DNA from: Mumia quercus
GTDB taxonomy: Bacteria; Actinomycetota; Actinomycetes; Propionibacteriales; Nocardioidaceae
Reading direction: 5' to 3'
Length of the DNA stretch: 64,000 nt
Assembly: GCF_025506335.1 (NCBI RefSeq)
Contig: NZ_JANZYO010000002.1
Coordinates: 110,221-174,220 of the forward strand
Shown: positions 9,820-19,278 of the stretch, piece after piece
Layout of the letters: every line of letters begins with the position of its first letter
Position numbering within the stretch: the stretch's first letter is position 1
The notes under the pieces: model-generated
What the model was told of the DNA's origin: nothing
The model's input: only the letters and a program-made list of their open reading frames with translations
Database searches by the model: none
Program-made: the position numbers and the translations under genes

Positions 9820-10376
9820 GGCGACATCCGGTCGGACGTGAGGCTCGGGTAGGCGTCCATCGGCGCGTCGGGGCCCGGCTTCAGCTCCTCGTCGAACAGA
9901 CCCTCCTCGTCACGCCCCATGACGGCGGCAGCGACACGGACCGCCTTCTTGTTGGCGCCGAGGCACCGCTGCGGGATGCGGACGGTGATCGACTTCTTGT
10001 GGAAGCTCACACGGTCGCCCTTGCAAGCGGTGTCGAAGTCTTCGGCAGACTCGTCGAAGAACATCAGCGGCATCCAGCCGGACCCCTCGAGGCGCAGCTT
10101 CATCGCGGCGTAGTCGGGGCGGCCCTTGGCCTTGGTCCGGACGGCGACGAGGACGCCGCCAACCTTGGACTTCCGAAGGCCGGGCACCGACACGCGCACG
10201 ACGACGGCCGACTTCTTGTTGGTGACCTTGACCTTGGTGATGTCGAGAGCCGACTGCGCGTCACCGCGCTTGTCGGTGAAGCTGCGCGTCTTCGCCGCCG
10301 CCGGCGAGGCGGTGGCGGTGAGGACGAGGGCAGCGGCCGCGCCGGCGGCGGCGAGGGTCCGGACGGGACGGATCAT
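9801..10376 (-). CDS. Secreted protein of unknown function, paralog B
   Basis: A 191-residue exported protein with signal peptide (residues 1-28, TATASPAAAK). The mature part shares RSFTDKRGDAQSALDITKV, the strand VVVRVSVPGL, ITVRIPQRCLGANKKAVRV and the closing SPWVSYR with its two neighbours. One Cys lies in the TACKGDRVSF segment and one in PQRCL, matching the RCRGDRIRF/PQRCL pair of paralog A and the RRCKGLR/PQRCL pair of paralog C, so a conserved disulfide is likely. The ATG has a good AGGAG five bases upstream. It lies between the other two paralogs and is likely cotranscribed with them. Confidence 0.8.
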   Translation of the reverse strand: MIRPVRTLAAAGAAAALVLTATASPAAAKTRSFTDKRGDAQSALDITKVKVTNKKSAVVVRVSVPGLRKSKVGGVLVAVRTKAKGRPDYAAMKLRLEGSGWMPLMFFDESAEDFDTACKGDRVSFHKKSITVRIPQRCLGANKKAVRVAAAVMGRDEEGLFDEELKPGPDAPMDAYPSLTSDRMSPWVSYR

Positions 10377-10422
10377 GGGTGCTCCTGCGTTGAAGGTGGC
10401 CGAAGCGTAACCCAGCCCGGAG

Positions 10423-10995
10423 TCACCGATAGGCGACCCAGCGCGTCATCGTCACGCCGCCCACCTTCGGCACGCCGTCGACCGGCAGCGTCGGACCCGG
10501 CGTCGGGTCGAGCAGCACCTCGTCGGGCACGTCTCCGCGAAGGTACGCACGGGTGAACACCGCGACCTGGACGCGTACGGCAGCACGGTTGCCGTCGAGG
10601 CAGCGCTGCGGCACCGAGACGACCACCCGTCGCGGCTTGACCCGCATCCGCAGGCCCTTGCACCGCCGGCGCTCGTCGTCGAGACGCTGCCACGTCTTCA
10701 CCCATCCCGAGCCGCGCCGCACCTTGGACGCCGCGTACTCGGGGCGCCCCGCGACCTTGCGGCCGACGAAGACCGTGACCCCGCCCAGGCGTCGGCGCTC
10801 CAGACGCGGGATGCGCAGCGTCACCGTGACCCGGTGCTCGGCGTTGCGCACGCGCAGAGAGGAGATGTCCAGCGCGGGCATCGCGTCGCCGCGGCGGTCG
10901 CGCACGTCCCGCACGGCACCGTACGCCGGGCTGAGGAGTCCGAGCGCGAGCAGGAGCGCGGTCCCCAGCGTCAGGCCGACGCGTACGGCGCGCAT
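10423..10995 (-). CDS. Secreted protein of unknown function, paralog C
   Basis: A 190-residue exported protein with a signal peptide (residues 1-26, ending SPAYGAV). It carries the same family features: VRDVRDRRGDAMPALDIS after the signal, the VTLRIPRL strand, the CKG Cys, VVVSVPQRCLDGNRAAVRV and a C-terminal RWVAYR. It is more Arg-rich than paralogs A and B. Its ATG overlaps the stop of the upstream DUF4081-GNAT gene as TGATG, so the first paralog is coupled to that gene. Possible roles include a cell-surface or matrix protein; nothing in the sequence points to catalysis. Confidence 0.8.
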   Translation of the reverse strand: MRAVRVGLTLGTALLLALGLLSPAYGAVRDVRDRRGDAMPALDISSLRVRNAEHRVTVTLRIPRLERRRLGGVTVFVGRKVAGRPEYAASKVRRGSGWVKTWQRLDDERRRCKGLRMRVKPRRVVVSVPQRCLDGNRAAVRVQVAVFTRAYLRGDVPDEVLLDPTPGPTLPVDGVPKVGGVTMTRWVAYR

Positions 10996-11837
10996 CAGAA
11001 CAGCACCGACGCGAAGGTCGCGGTCTGGACGAACCCGACCCGCTCGTACACCCGGCGAGCAGGGAGGTTGTAGTCGTTCACGTACAGCGACACGACCGGC
11101 GCGACCTCGCGGCGCGCCCGCTCGACCACCGCAGCCATCCCTGCGGTGCCCAGCCCTCTGCCGCGGTGCTCCGGCGAGACGTAGACGCCCTGGACCTGGC
11201 AGGCCCGCGCGGTCGCCGAGCCGACCTCGGCCTTGAAGAGCACCTCGCCGTCCTCGATGATCGCGTACGCCCAGCCGCGGCTGACCAGCTGCGTGACCCG
11301 TGCGCGGTAGCTGTTGCGACCGGGGAGCTCTGGGCTCTCCCCCACCTCTTCGGTGAACATCGCGACGGCGGCGGGATAGAGGATGTCGATCTCGTCGAGG
11401 AGGACCGGGCGCAGGGCCGGGTGGGGCCGCACCGCCGGTGGCGCGGCGATCTCCAGGAACGGCTGGTCGAGACGCAGCGAGCGCGCCGGACCCCACTCGG
11501 GCGCGAGGTTGTCCCACAGCCGGACGACGGCGTCACGGGGTCCCACGATCGACGACGACAGGCGTCCGAGGCTCTCGGCGCGGTAGGCGAACGCGTCGAT
11601 CGCCCGATCGGTCGCCTCGACGGGGACCAGGTTGGCGCCGACGTGGCAGGCGGAGACCAGAGCCCCGTCCTCGAAGTAGCCCCAGACCTCTCCGCCGAGC
11701 CATCGGGCCTGCAGCCGTGTCGTGGCCGCGCGGTGGTCGACGAAGAGGTTGACCACCGGATCCCGGTCGATGAGCTGCTGGAGGAGCGGGAGGTCCGGCT
11801 CGTGGAGCACACGGACGCCTGTGGTGGTGCTGAGCAT
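10995..11837 (-). CDS. DUF4081-GNAT acetyltransferase next to ispG
   Basis: A 280-residue protein: an N-terminal DUF4081 domain (about 1-130, with LIDRDPVVNLFVDHR) and a C-terminal GNAT domain (VQGVYVSPEHRGRGLGTAGMAAVVERA, then SLYVNDYNLPARRVYERVGF). The same two-domain protein lies beside gcpE/ispG in mycobacteria (Rv2867c). Substrate unknown. The start at ATG 11837 is chosen because GGAGG precedes it and the DUF4081 homology begins there; an in-frame extension to 11957 has no such support. It is followed without a gap by the three secreted paralogs, which is not part of the conserved order. Confidence 0.9.
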   Translation of the reverse strand: MLSTTTGVRVLHEPDLPLLQQLIDRDPVVNLFVDHRAATTRLQARWLGGEVWGYFEDGALVSACHVGANLVPVEATDRAIDAFAYRAESLGRLSSSIVGPRDAVVRLWDNLAPEWGPARSLRLDQPFLEIAAPPAVRPHPALRPVLLDEIDILYPAAVAMFTEEVGESPELPGRNSYRARVTQLVSRGWAYAIIEDGEVLFKAEVGSATARACQVQGVYVSPEHRGRGLGTAGMAAVVERARREVAPVVSLYVNDYNLPARRVYERVGFVQTATFASVLF

Positions 11838-11912
11838 GCACCCTCCTCCCGCCGGTCCGTGTGGTGAGCCTATCTGGCCTCGCGTCGACGGACCATGGCC
11901 CCAGGAGCGTCG

Positions 11913-11918
11913 TAGGCT
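11913..11918 (+). promoter_or_regulatory. Candidate -10 box for the DinB-like gene
   Basis: TAGGCT, 7 bases before the ATG at 11926, with no Shine-Dalgarno site, consistent with a leaderless transcript. Confidence 0.4.
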
Positions 11919-11925
11919 CCGTGCC

Positions 11926-12441
11926 ATGACGACCGGACCCCTCGGCGAGCCGCCCATGACGCTGCGCGACCCCCGGGAGATCGTCGCCGGCCAGCTCGAC
12001 CACTACCGCGACGCGCTCCTCCGCAAGCTCGACGCCCTGGACGACGACGACCGCGCACGTACGCGTGTCCCCAGCGGATGGACGCCGCTGGGGCTGCTCA
12101 AGCACCTCACGTACGTCGAGCGCCGCTGGCTCCAGTGGGGCTTCCGGGCCGAGCCGGTGCCGGACCCGTGGGGCGACCTCCGTCCCGGGACCGACGAGTG
12201 GGCGGTCGCCGACGACGAGTCGTACGAGGTCCTGCGACGGCGCTTCGAGGAGCAGGCCGACCGCTCGCGTGCGATCACCACGTCGGCGTCCTTGGACGAC
12301 GTCGCCGCTCTCGGCGGACGCTTCGACGCCGACCCGCCGAACCTCGCGTGGATCCTCCTGCACCTCGTGCAGGAGTACGCGCGGCACGTCGGCCACCTCG
12401 ACATCGTCGTGGAGCTGGCCAGCGGGGACGTCGGCGAGTAG
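11926..12441 (+). CDS. DinB/DUF664 family protein
   Basis: A 171-residue four-helix protein of the DinB-like superfamily, DUF664 branch. Recognisable features are REIVAGQLDHYRDALLRKLDAL, the WTPLGLLKHLTYVERRWLQ helix with its His, and the C-terminal QEYARHVGHLDIVVEL, which supplies a further His. These His residues form the metal site in the family, some members of which are thiol-dependent S-transferases (mycothiol or bacillithiol). The substrate is unknown. It is a single gene, convergent with ispG (13 bases between stops), and its promoter looks leaderless. Confidence 0.88.
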   Translation: MTTGPLGEPPMTLRDPREIVAGQLDHYRDALLRKLDALDDDDRARTRVPSGWTPLGLLKHLTYVERRWLQWGFRAEPVPDPWGDLRPGTDEWAVADDESYEVLRRRFEEQADRSRAITTSASLDDVAALGGRFDADPPNLAWILLHLVQEYARHVGHLDIVVELASGDVGE

Positions 12442-12454
12442 ACCCTTCGAGGGA

Positions 12455-13603
12455 CTAGGAGATCGCGACCTCGGGCGACGCGCCCTCGACCGGCTCCATC
12501 TCCTCGGCGATCCGCATCGCCTCCTCGATGAGCGTCTCCACGATCTTCGACTCCGGCACGGTCTTGATGACCTCGCCCTTGACGAAGATCTGGCCCTTGC
12601 CGTTGCCGGACGCGACACCGAGGTCGGCCTCGCGGGCCTCGCCGGGCCCGTTGACGACGCAGCCCATGACGGCGACGCGCAGCGGCACCTCCATGCCCTC
12701 GAGCCCGGCGGTGACCTCCTCGGCGAGCGTGTAGACGTCGACCTGCGCGCGGCCGCACGACGGGCACGAGACGATCTCGAGCTTGCGCGGGCGGAGGTTG
12801 AGCGACTGCAGGATCTGGATGCCGACCTTGACCTCCTCGACCGGGGGCGCCGACAGCGAGACGCGGATCGTGTCGCCGATCCCCTGGCTCAGCAGCGCGC
12901 CGAAGGCGGTCGCGGACTTGATGGTGCCCTGGAACGCCGGGCCCGCCTCGGTGACGCCGAGGTGCAGCGGCCAGTCACCCTTCTCGGCGAGCAGCTCGTA
13001 GGCCCGGACCATCACGACCGGGTCGTTGTGCTTGACCGAGATCTTGAAGTCGTGGAAGTCGTGCTCCTCGAACAGCGACGCCTCCCAGACGGCGGACTCG
13101 ACGAGCGCCTCCGCGGTCGGCTTGCCGTACTTCTCGAGCAGCCGCTTGTCGAGCGAGCCTGCGTTGACCCCGATGCGGATCGACGTCCCGTGGTCCTTCG
13201 CGGCCTGCGCGATCTCCTTGACCTGGTCGTCGAACTTGCGGATGTTGCCGGGGTTGACGCGGACGGCGGCGCAGCCGGCCTCGATCGCGGCGAAGACGTA
13301 CTTGGGCTGGAAGTGGATGTCGGCGATCACCGGGATCTGCGACTTGCGGGCGATGTCGGGCAGCGCCTCGGCGTCGTCCTGGCTCGGGCACGCGACGCGG
13401 ACGATGTCGCAGCCGGCGGCGGTGAGCTCGGCGATCTGCTGGAGCGTCGCGTTGACGTCGACCGTCGGAGTCGTGGTCATGGACTGCACCGAGATCGGTG
13501 CGTCTCCCCCGACCTCGACCTTGCCGACCTTGATCTTGCGGCTGGGTCGACGGGGCCGGAGCACCGGCGGCGGGGCGGCCGGCATTCCCAGGTTGACGTC
13601 CAT
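12455..13603 (-). CDS. ispG: 4-hydroxy-3-methylbut-2-enyl diphosphate synthase (flavodoxin)
   Basis: IspG (GcpE) converts methylerythritol cyclodiphosphate to HMBPP in the non-mevalonate isoprenoid pathway. The protein is 382 residues, the usual short bacterial form: a TIM-barrel ([35 protein letters not shown]) and a C-terminal [4Fe-4S] domain. The three cluster cysteines are CPSCGR and [14 protein letters not shown], the latter also carrying the fourth ligand Glu. It lies 44 bases after rip1 and is the last gene of dxr-rip1-ispG, as in mycobacteria. Confidence 0.98.
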   Translation of the reverse strand: MDVNLGMPAAPPPVLRPRRPSRKIKVGKVEVGGDAPISVQSMTTTPTVDVNATLQQIAELTAAGCDIVRVACPSQDDAEALPDIARKSQIPVIADIHFQPKYVFAAIEAGCAAVRVNPGNIRKFDDQVKEIAQAAKDHGTSIRIGVNAGSLDKRLLEKYGKPTAEALVESAVWEASLFEEHDFHDFKISVKHNDPVVMVRAYELLAEKGDWPLHLGVTEAGPAFQGTIKSATAFGALLSQGIGDTIRVSLSAPPVEEVKVGIQILQSLNLRPRKLEIVSCPSCGRAQVDVYTLAEEVTAGLEGMEVPLRVAVMGCVVNGPGEAREADLGVASGNGKGQIFVKGEVIKTVPESKIVETLIEEAMRIAEEMEPVEGASPEVAIS

Positions 13604-13647
13604 GCGGTTCCAGGTCTCCTTGGTACGGGGTCAGGGTGAGGCAGCGG

Positions 13648-14949
13648 TCAGGTCAGGCGGATCGGGTTGACGATGTCGACGTAGACGAGGATGACACCCA
13701 TCACGAGCAGCACGGCACCCACGGCGTACGCGACCGGCAACATCTTGGCGACGTCCACCGGGCCCGGGATCGGGCGGCGACGCAGGCGGGCGATCGCGTT
13801 GCGCAGACCCTCCCACAGGGCGCCCGCGATGTGTCCGCCGTCGAGCGGCAGCAGCGGGACGAGGTTGAAGATGCCGATGAACAGGTTGATGCTCGCGAGC
13901 AGCAGCGCGACGAAGTGGACGCGGTCGGTCCAGGTGGTGCCCTCCGCCGACGTGACCTCGCCGGCGACGCGGCTCGCTCCCACGGGGCTCATCGGGGTGT
14001 CGTCGCCGCGCTCGGCGCCGAAGGCCGCCTTGGTGACCTCGACCATCTTCTCCGGCAGGGATCCGATCGCCTTGACGGTGCTGACCGTCATGTCGCCCAT
14101 CGTCGTGACGACGAAGCCGAGGTCCTCGCGCTGGTAGACCGGCGTCGGCGAGACGCCCAGGAACCCGACGTCCTCGACCTTGTCGGGGTCGTCCAGCGAC
14201 GTCCGGGTCTGCACCGACGTGTTGACGGTGACCGTACGCGCGGCGCCGTCGCGCTCGAAGCCGATGGTCGCCGGCGCGTCGCCGTTGGCGCGGATCGCGC
14301 GCGAGAGCTGGTCCCACGTCGTGATCGCGGTGCCGTTGAACGAGGTGATCTCGTCACCGACCTGGAGCCCGGCCTGCTTGGCCGGGGCGACGGGGTCGGA
14401 GGCCGTGCACGTGCGGCCGGCCTCGGTCGACGGGATCGCGCAGTCCGACACGGCCGAGACGGTGGTGTTGACGGTGCTCGCGCCGATCGACAGGAACACG
14501 GCGGCGAACAGCACGAACGCGATCACCAGGTTGACGGCCGGGCCGCCGACCATGACGATCGCCTTCTTCCACCACGGCAGGCGGTAGAAGAGGCGCGGCT
14601 CGTCCTCCGGGGTCACGTTCTCGTACTCCGCCGAGCGGGCGTCGGAGATGAGCTGCGTGAACATCCCGGTGTTCGACTGGCGCACCTGGCCGGGGTCGTC
14701 GCCGGGGTGCGGCGGAAGCATGCCGACGATCTTGACGAAGCCGCCGAGCGGGATCGCCTTGACGCCGTACTCGGTCTCGCCCTTGCGGGTCGACCAGAGG
14801 GTGCGACCGAAGCCGACGAAGTACTGCGTGACCTTGGCGCCGAACAGCTTGGCCGGCACCATGTGCCCGACCTCGTGGAGCGCGATCGAGACGGCCAGGC
14901 CCACGACCACGACGACGACACCGAGGGTGTAGAGCAGCACCTCCGTCAT
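13648..14949 (-). CDS. rip1: Site-2 intramembrane zinc metalloprotease (RseP/Rip1)
   Basis: A 433-residue membrane protease of the S2P class that cleaves transmembrane anti-sigma factors after a first external cut. HEVGH (residues 25-29) in the first helix supplies zinc ligands, and LDGGH near residue 367 supplies the conserved Asp. The family motif [10 protein letters not shown] and a PDZ domain ([18 protein letters not shown]) are present, with further helices at the C-terminus. Its ATG overlaps the dxr stop as ATGA. The orthologue in M. tuberculosis is Rip1 (Rv2869c). No anti-sigma substrate gene is visible nearby. Confidence 0.96.
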   Translation of the reverse strand: MTEVLLYTLGVVVVVVGLAVSIALHEVGHMVPAKLFGAKVTQYFVGFGRTLWSTRKGETEYGVKAIPLGGFVKIVGMLPPHPGDDPGQVRQSNTGMFTQLISDARSAEYENVTPEDEPRLFYRLPWWKKAIVMVGGPAVNLVIAFVLFAAVFLSIGASTVNTTVSAVSDCAIPSTEAGRTCTASDPVAPAKQAGLQVGDEITSFNGTAITTWDQLSRAIRANGDAPATIGFERDGAARTVTVNTSVQTRTSLDDPDKVEDVGFLGVSPTPVYQREDLGFVVTTMGDMTVSTVKAIGSLPEKMVEVTKAAFGAERGDDTPMSPVGASRVAGEVTSAEGTTWTDRVHFVALLLASINLFIGIFNLVPLLPLDGGHIAGALWEGLRNAIARLRRRPIPGPVDVAKMLPVAYAVGAVLLVMGVILVYVDIVNPIRLT

Positions 14950-16184
14950 CGGCGCTCCTTCGCGGCACTCTGGTGGCCCTCGATCAGCTCGTGGGCCCTC
15001 GTACGGGCAGTCGTGTCGGCCGCGAGGACGTCGTCGACGGTCAGCGGCTCCTTCTCCGAGAGTACGCGCGCGCCGGTGAGGTGTTCCTCGAGAACGGCGC
15101 CGACGGTGTCCACGATCGCGAGGAACGGAAGCTCGCCGGCGAGGAACGAGGCGACGCACACCTCGTTGGCGGCGTTGTAGACCGCAGGGGCGGTGCCGCC
15201 GGCAGCGCCCGCTCGGCGCGCGAGGCGTACGGCCGGGAACGCGTCGTCGTCCAGCGGTGCGAAGTCCCACTGAGACGCCGTCGCCCAGTCGCAGCCGGGG
15301 CCTGCGTCGGGGACCCGGTCGGGCCACCCCATGCCGAGGGCGATCGGGATCAGCATCGAGGGAGGCGAGGCCTGGGCGATCGTCGAGCCGTCGATGAACT
15401 CGACCATCGAGTGGATCATCTGCTGCGGGTGGACCACGACGTCGACGCGGTCCATCGGCACGTCGAAGAGCAGGTGCGCCTCGATGACCTCGAGGCCCTT
15501 GTTGACGAGCGTCGCCGAGTTGATCGTGATGACCGGGCCCATCGCGAAGTTGGGGTGCGCGAGCGCCTGGTCGGGCGTGACGTCGGCGAGCTGGTCACGC
15601 GTCCGGCCGCGGAAGGGGCCGCCGCTGGCGGTGAGCACGAGGCGGCGCACCTCGGCGGTGGTGCCGCTGCGCAGCGCTTGGGCGATCGCGGAGTGCTCGG
15701 AGTCGACGGGGACGATCTGACCCGGTCTTGCGAGGGCGGTGACGACGGGTCCGCCGATGATCAGCGACTCCTTGTTGGCCAGCGCCAGGGTGGTGCCGGC
15801 CTTCAGGGCCGCGATCGTCGGACCGAGGCCGACGGCACCGGTGATGCCGTTGAGGACGACGTCGCACGGCGTCGCGGCGAGCTCGGTGGCGGCCTGCGGG
15901 CCGGCGAGGATGCGCGGGAGGCGGTACTGGCCCTCGGCGTAGCCACGACGCTGCGCCTCCGCGTACAGCGCGAGCTGGACGTCCTGGGCCGCGGTCGCCT
16001 GCGCGACAGCGACGACCTCGACCTCGTGGGCGATCGCCTGCTGCGCGAGGAGCACCGGGTCGCTGCCGCCGGCCGCGATGCCGGTGACCCGGAAACGGTC
16101 GGGGTTGGCGGCGACGATCTCGAGGGCCTGGGTCCCGATGGAACCGGTCGAACCGAGGACGACGACGTCGCGGGTCTGCACCAT
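14946..16184 (-). CDS. dxr: 1-deoxy-D-xylulose 5-phosphate reductoisomerase
   Basis: Dxr makes methylerythritol 4-phosphate from DXP with NADPH, the committed step of the MEP pathway. The 412-residue protein has the NADPH-binding GSTGSIG at residues 11-17, ANKESLI, the metal/substrate motif [13 protein letters not shown], the [10 protein letters not shown] loop and the [16 protein letters not shown] segment. It is the first gene of dxr-rip1-ispG. The 51-base gap to the ABC permease upstream contains the start region only. Confidence 0.98.
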   Translation of the reverse strand: MVQTRDVVVLGSTGSIGTQALEIVAANPDRFRVTGIAAGGSDPVLLAQQAIAHEVEVVAVAQATAAQDVQLALYAEAQRRGYAEGQYRLPRILAGPQAATELAATPCDVVLNGITGAVGLGPTIAALKAGTTLALANKESLIIGGPVVTALARPGQIVPVDSEHSAIAQALRSGTTAEVRRLVLTASGGPFRGRTRDQLADVTPDQALAHPNFAMGPVITINSATLVNKGLEVIEAHLLFDVPMDRVDVVVHPQQMIHSMVEFIDGSTIAQASPPSMLIPIALGMGWPDRVPDAGPGCDWATASQWDFAPLDDDAFPAVRLARRAGAAGGTAPAVYNAANEVCVASFLAGELPFLAIVDTVGAVLEEHLTGARVLSEKEPLTVDDVLAADTTARTRAHELIEGHQSAAKERR

Positions 16185-16235
16185 GGAAACAAGTCTCCCA
16201 GGTGCTCCCGCGACGTCGTCGCAGGGACGGAGCGA

Positions 16236-17036
16236 CTACTTGATCTCGCTGCGCAGGACGCGCATCCAGCCCAGCACGAACGGGATCAGCAGCCAGATCG
16301 TGCCGGAGACGGCGAGGTGGGCCCACTCCTCCCCGCTCGGGCCGCCACGCTGGAACAGCGGGGTCTGGGCCGCGGAGAAGTCGATCCACGGCCACACGTC
16401 ACCGAACCACCCGATGAAGGCCACGGCGACGCCGAAGATCGTGGGGAGGACGAACGCCCACGCGAAGTAGACGACGATCGCGGCCGGCGAGCTCAGCAGG
16501 AGCATGCCGAACGTGATGCCCATGAGAAGCGCCAGCGCCTGGCCGGCGTAGAACCCGACGAGCTGGCTGGCGTCGATGCTCCAGCTGGTCTCCCCCGAGC
16601 CGAGCGCACCCATCAGCGCCGTGCCGACCGCGGCGGCGACGAGAGCGGCGATGACGGCGAACAGCGCGGTGATGAGGCCGGTGACGACCTTCGCCGCCAG
16701 GACGCGGCCGCGGTTCGGCTCGAGCGTGAACGTCACCAGCGCCGTGCGCTGCGACCACTCGCTCGTGACGGAGAGGACACCGAGGACCGGCAGCAGCACG
16801 CCCATCGGGATGTTCATGCCCGTGAGGAAGTCGGTGAAGCCGAGGTTGACGTCCTCGGCGAGGCCCACCCACAGCATCACGACCATCACGAGGAGGCTGA
16901 TGGCGGCGATGGTGCCGAGCAGCCACTTCCCGGCTCGGGTGTCGGCGAGCTTGCGCAGCTCGACGCCCACCAGGCGCGTGAACGGGACGCGGGGACGGTC
17001 GAGGTCGATGCCGACCTCGGGGGCGACGGCGGTCAT
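16236..17036 (-). CDS. ABC-2 type transporter permease
   Basis: A 266-residue membrane protein with six predicted helices (first about residues 42-62, last about 240-258) of the ABC-2 exporter family. The cytoplasmic N-terminus ends with FTRLVGVELRKLADTRAGKW, a typical coupling region. Its ATG overlaps the stop of the ATPase gene as ATGA, so the two form one transporter. The divergent two-component system is probably the regulator, as seen for many multidrug or antimicrobial-peptide exporters; the cargo cannot be told from sequence. Confidence 0.88.
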   Translation of the reverse strand: MTAVAPEVGIDLDRPRVPFTRLVGVELRKLADTRAGKWLLGTIAAISLLVMVVMLWVGLAEDVNLGFTDFLTGMNIPMGVLLPVLGVLSVTSEWSQRTALVTFTLEPNRGRVLAAKVVTGLITALFAVIAALVAAAVGTALMGALGSGETSWSIDASQLVGFYAGQALALLMGITFGMLLLSSPAAIVVYFAWAFVLPTIFGVAVAFIGWFGDVWPWIDFSAAQTPLFQRGGPSGEEWAHLAVSGTIWLLIPFVLGWMRVLRSEIK

Positions 17037-17980
17037 GCCTGGCCTCCTTGGGGAGCGGTCGGGCCGAAGCCCGGGGCGGGTGCAGGCGCAAGCGCCTCGC
17101 GCTGGTCGCCAGCGGTGAGCTGGAGGAACAGGTCCTCGAGCCCTGCCCGGTCTCCGGGGCGCAGCTCGAGCAGCGCGACTCCGGCGGCAGCGGCCGCCTT
17201 GCCGACGTCGGCGGGATCGGCGTCCGTGGTGAAGCCGTCGGCCGTCGCCGGCGTCACGTGGATGCCAGCGACCGACAGCGCGCGGGCCAGCGCGTCCGGC
17301 TCCAGCGCCCGTACGAAGGTGCCGGCGCCGGCCAGCAGCTCCTCCTTCTGCCCCTGGGCGACGATGCGCCCGTTGCCGATGACGATGATCTCGTCGGCGA
17401 TGACCTCGATCTCGTGGAGGAGGTGCGACGAGAGCAGGACCGTGCCGCCACGGTCGGCGTAGTGGCGCAGCAGCTGGCGCATCCAGTGGATGCCCGCCGG
17501 GTCGAGACCGTTCGCCGGCTCGTCGAGGATGAGCACCTTCGGGTCGGCCAGCAGGGACTGCGCGATCCCCAGCCGCTGACGCATGCCGAGGGAGTAGTTG
17601 CCGACCCGGCGCTTCGCCTCCTTGGGAGAGAGCCCCACGAGCTCGAGCATCTCGTCGACGCGCTTCTTGGGGAGCCCCATCGTCTGCGCGGCGATCGTGA
17701 GCACCTCACGACCGGCGCGTCCGTTGTGCTGGGCCGAGGCGTCGAGCAGCACGCCGATCTGCGCCCCGGGGTTGGGGATCTCGGTGTAGCGGTGGCCGCC
17801 GATGGTCGCCTGGCCGGCGGTCGGGTGCGTCAGGCCGGCGAGCATCCGCAGCGTCGTCGACTTCCCGGCGCCGTTCGGGCCGAGGAAGCCGGTGACGGTG
17901 CCCGGGCGGCACACGAAGGTGATGTCGTCGACCGCGAGATGGTCGCCGTACCTCTTCGAGAGGTTCTGGACTTCGATCAT
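17033..17980 (-). CDS. ABC transporter ATP-binding protein (drug-export type)
   Basis: A 315-residue ATPase. Walker A is GPNGAGKST, the signature is YSLGMRQRLGIA and Walker B is KVLILDEPANGLD, followed by SSHLLHEIE. The ATP-binding domain (about 1-220) continues into a C-terminal extension with a Pro/Ala-rich tail, as in the BcrA/DrrA-type proteins. The start at ATG 17980 (MIEVQNLSKRYGDH) is preferred; a 12-residue longer form is possible. It pairs with the permease that follows. Confidence 0.95.
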   Translation of the reverse strand: MIEVQNLSKRYGDHLAVDDITFVCRPGTVTGFLGPNGAGKSTTLRMLAGLTHPTAGQATIGGHRYTEIPNPGAQIGVLLDASAQHNGRAGREVLTIAAQTMGLPKKRVDEMLELVGLSPKEAKRRVGNYSLGMRQRLGIAQSLLADPKVLILDEPANGLDPAGIHWMRQLLRHYADRGGTVLLSSHLLHEIEVIADEIIVIGNGRIVAQGQKEELLAGAGTFVRALEPDALARALSVAGIHVTPATADGFTTDADPADVGKAAAAAGVALLELRPGDRAGLEDLFLQLTAGDQREALAPAPAPGFGPTAPQGGQA

Positions 17981-18107
17981 GCCCCTAGCATCACCCCTCG
18001 ACGGTTCTGCGGACATCGGCCCATGGGTGGGAATGTCCTAGCCGAAAGTAGGGGGCGCGACCTCGATCCTCGACCTTCGGCCGGTTCGGGGCCCGTCGGC
18101 GCTCACC

Positions 18108-18113
18108 TACCCT
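18108..18113 (+). promoter_or_regulatory. Candidate -10 box for the histidine kinase gene
   Basis: TACCCT, 7 bases before the GTG at 18121, with a TTCGGG-like -35 at 18085-18090 (17-base spacer). This supports GTG 18121 as a leaderless start. Confidence 0.35.
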
Positions 18114-18120
18114 GGTGTGC

Positions 18121-19278
18121 GTGGACGAGGTCGACCCCGCGGCGTACCAGCCGCCCCTGCGCTGGTGGAGCCAGGCGTGGCGCCTAGGTCTGGCAGTCGT
18201 CCTCGGGGCGATCGTGTGGTTCCCCGTGGCCCAGTGGCAGGCCGACCACGCTCCGTGGTGGTTCTGGCTCGACCTGCTCGGGGGTGCGGTCGCCCTGGCA
18301 GCGGTGACGCAGCGTCGCCGCTACCCCGTGGGGGTCGCCGTGCTCGTGACCGTCATCGCGGCAGGGTCGATGTCGGCCGCCGGCTCCGCGCTGCTCGCGG
18401 TCGCCTCGCTGGCGACCCGACGCCGCCTCCGCGAGATCGTGCCGGTCGGCGTCCTCGTGGTCGTCCAGACCGTGGTCATCGTGCTCATCGACCCCTCGAT
18501 CGGGGACGAGCGCGCGTTCGTCATGGCGATGGGGCTGATGGGGGTCGCCGTCGTCTTCGCCATCGGCATGTACGTCGGGTCGCGCCGCGAGCTGCTCTAC
18601 ACGCTGCGCGAGCGGGCCCGCGTCGCCGAGGCGGAGCAGGTGAGCCGCGTCGCCCAGGCCCGCATCGCCGAGCGGGCCCGGATCGCCCGGGAGATGCACG
18701 ACGTCCTGGCCCACCGCATCTCCATGGTCGCGATGCACGCAGGCGCGCTCGCGTACCGGACCGACCTGCCCCCGGCCGAGATCCGCGACGCCTCGGAGGT
18801 GATCCGCGACCACGCCCACCTCGCGTTGACCGACCTGCGGGAGGTGCTGGGCATCCTGCGCGGCGACGACGCCGACGGCGACCGTCCCCAGCCGTCGTGG
18901 AGCGACCTTCCCGACCTCGTGAACGGTGCGCGGTCGGCCGGGATGCGGGTCCACCTCGACGACGAGGTCACGGCGCTCGGCCCGCCCGACCGGTTGGGCC
19001 GCACGGCGTACCGGGTCGTCCAGGAGGCTCTTACCAACGCCCACAAGCACGCCCCGGACACCGCCGTGACAGCCACGCTGCGCGGAGCGCCCGACGACGG
19101 CGTCGTCGTCGAGGTCCGCAACCCGCTGCGCGTCGGGTCGACGTACGCACCGCTCCCCACCTCCGGGCTCGGCCTCGTCGGGCTCGCCGAGCGCGCCGAC
19201 CTCGTGGGCGGGACGCTCACCCACCGGATCACCGGTGACGAGTTCGTGCTGACGCTCGCACTACCGTGGCCGACATGA
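18121..19278 (+). CDS. Sensor histidine kinase, NarL/LiaS type
   Basis: A 385-residue kinase. The N-terminal half has about five membrane helices with little periplasmic sequence, suggesting it senses a signal in the membrane. The HisKA_3 dimerisation domain carries the phospho-acceptor His in REMHDVLAHRISM (about residue 193). The ATPase domain has the N-box VVQEALTNAHKHA and the G-box SGLGLVGLAERADLVGG. It overlaps the response regulator as ATGA. The GTG at 18121 is chosen over GTG 18115 because of the -10 hexamer spacing; the difference is two residues. It is divergent from the ABC-2 exporter, its probable target. Confidence 0.93.
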   Translation: MDEVDPAAYQPPLRWWSQAWRLGLAVVLGAIVWFPVAQWQADHAPWWFWLDLLGGAVALAAVTQRRRYPVGVAVLVTVIAAGSMSAAGSALLAVASLATRRRLREIVPVGVLVVVQTVVIVLIDPSIGDERAFVMAMGLMGVAVVFAIGMYVGSRRELLYTLRERARVAEAEQVSRVAQARIAERARIAREMHDVLAHRISMVAMHAGALAYRTDLPPAEIRDASEVIRDHAHLALTDLREVLGILRGDDADGDRPQPSWSDLPDLVNGARSAGMRVHLDDEVTALGPPDRLGRTAYRVVQEALTNAHKHAPDTAVTATLRGAPDDGVVVEVRNPLRVGSTYAPLPTSGLGLVGLAERADLVGGTLTHRITGDEFVLTLALPWPT

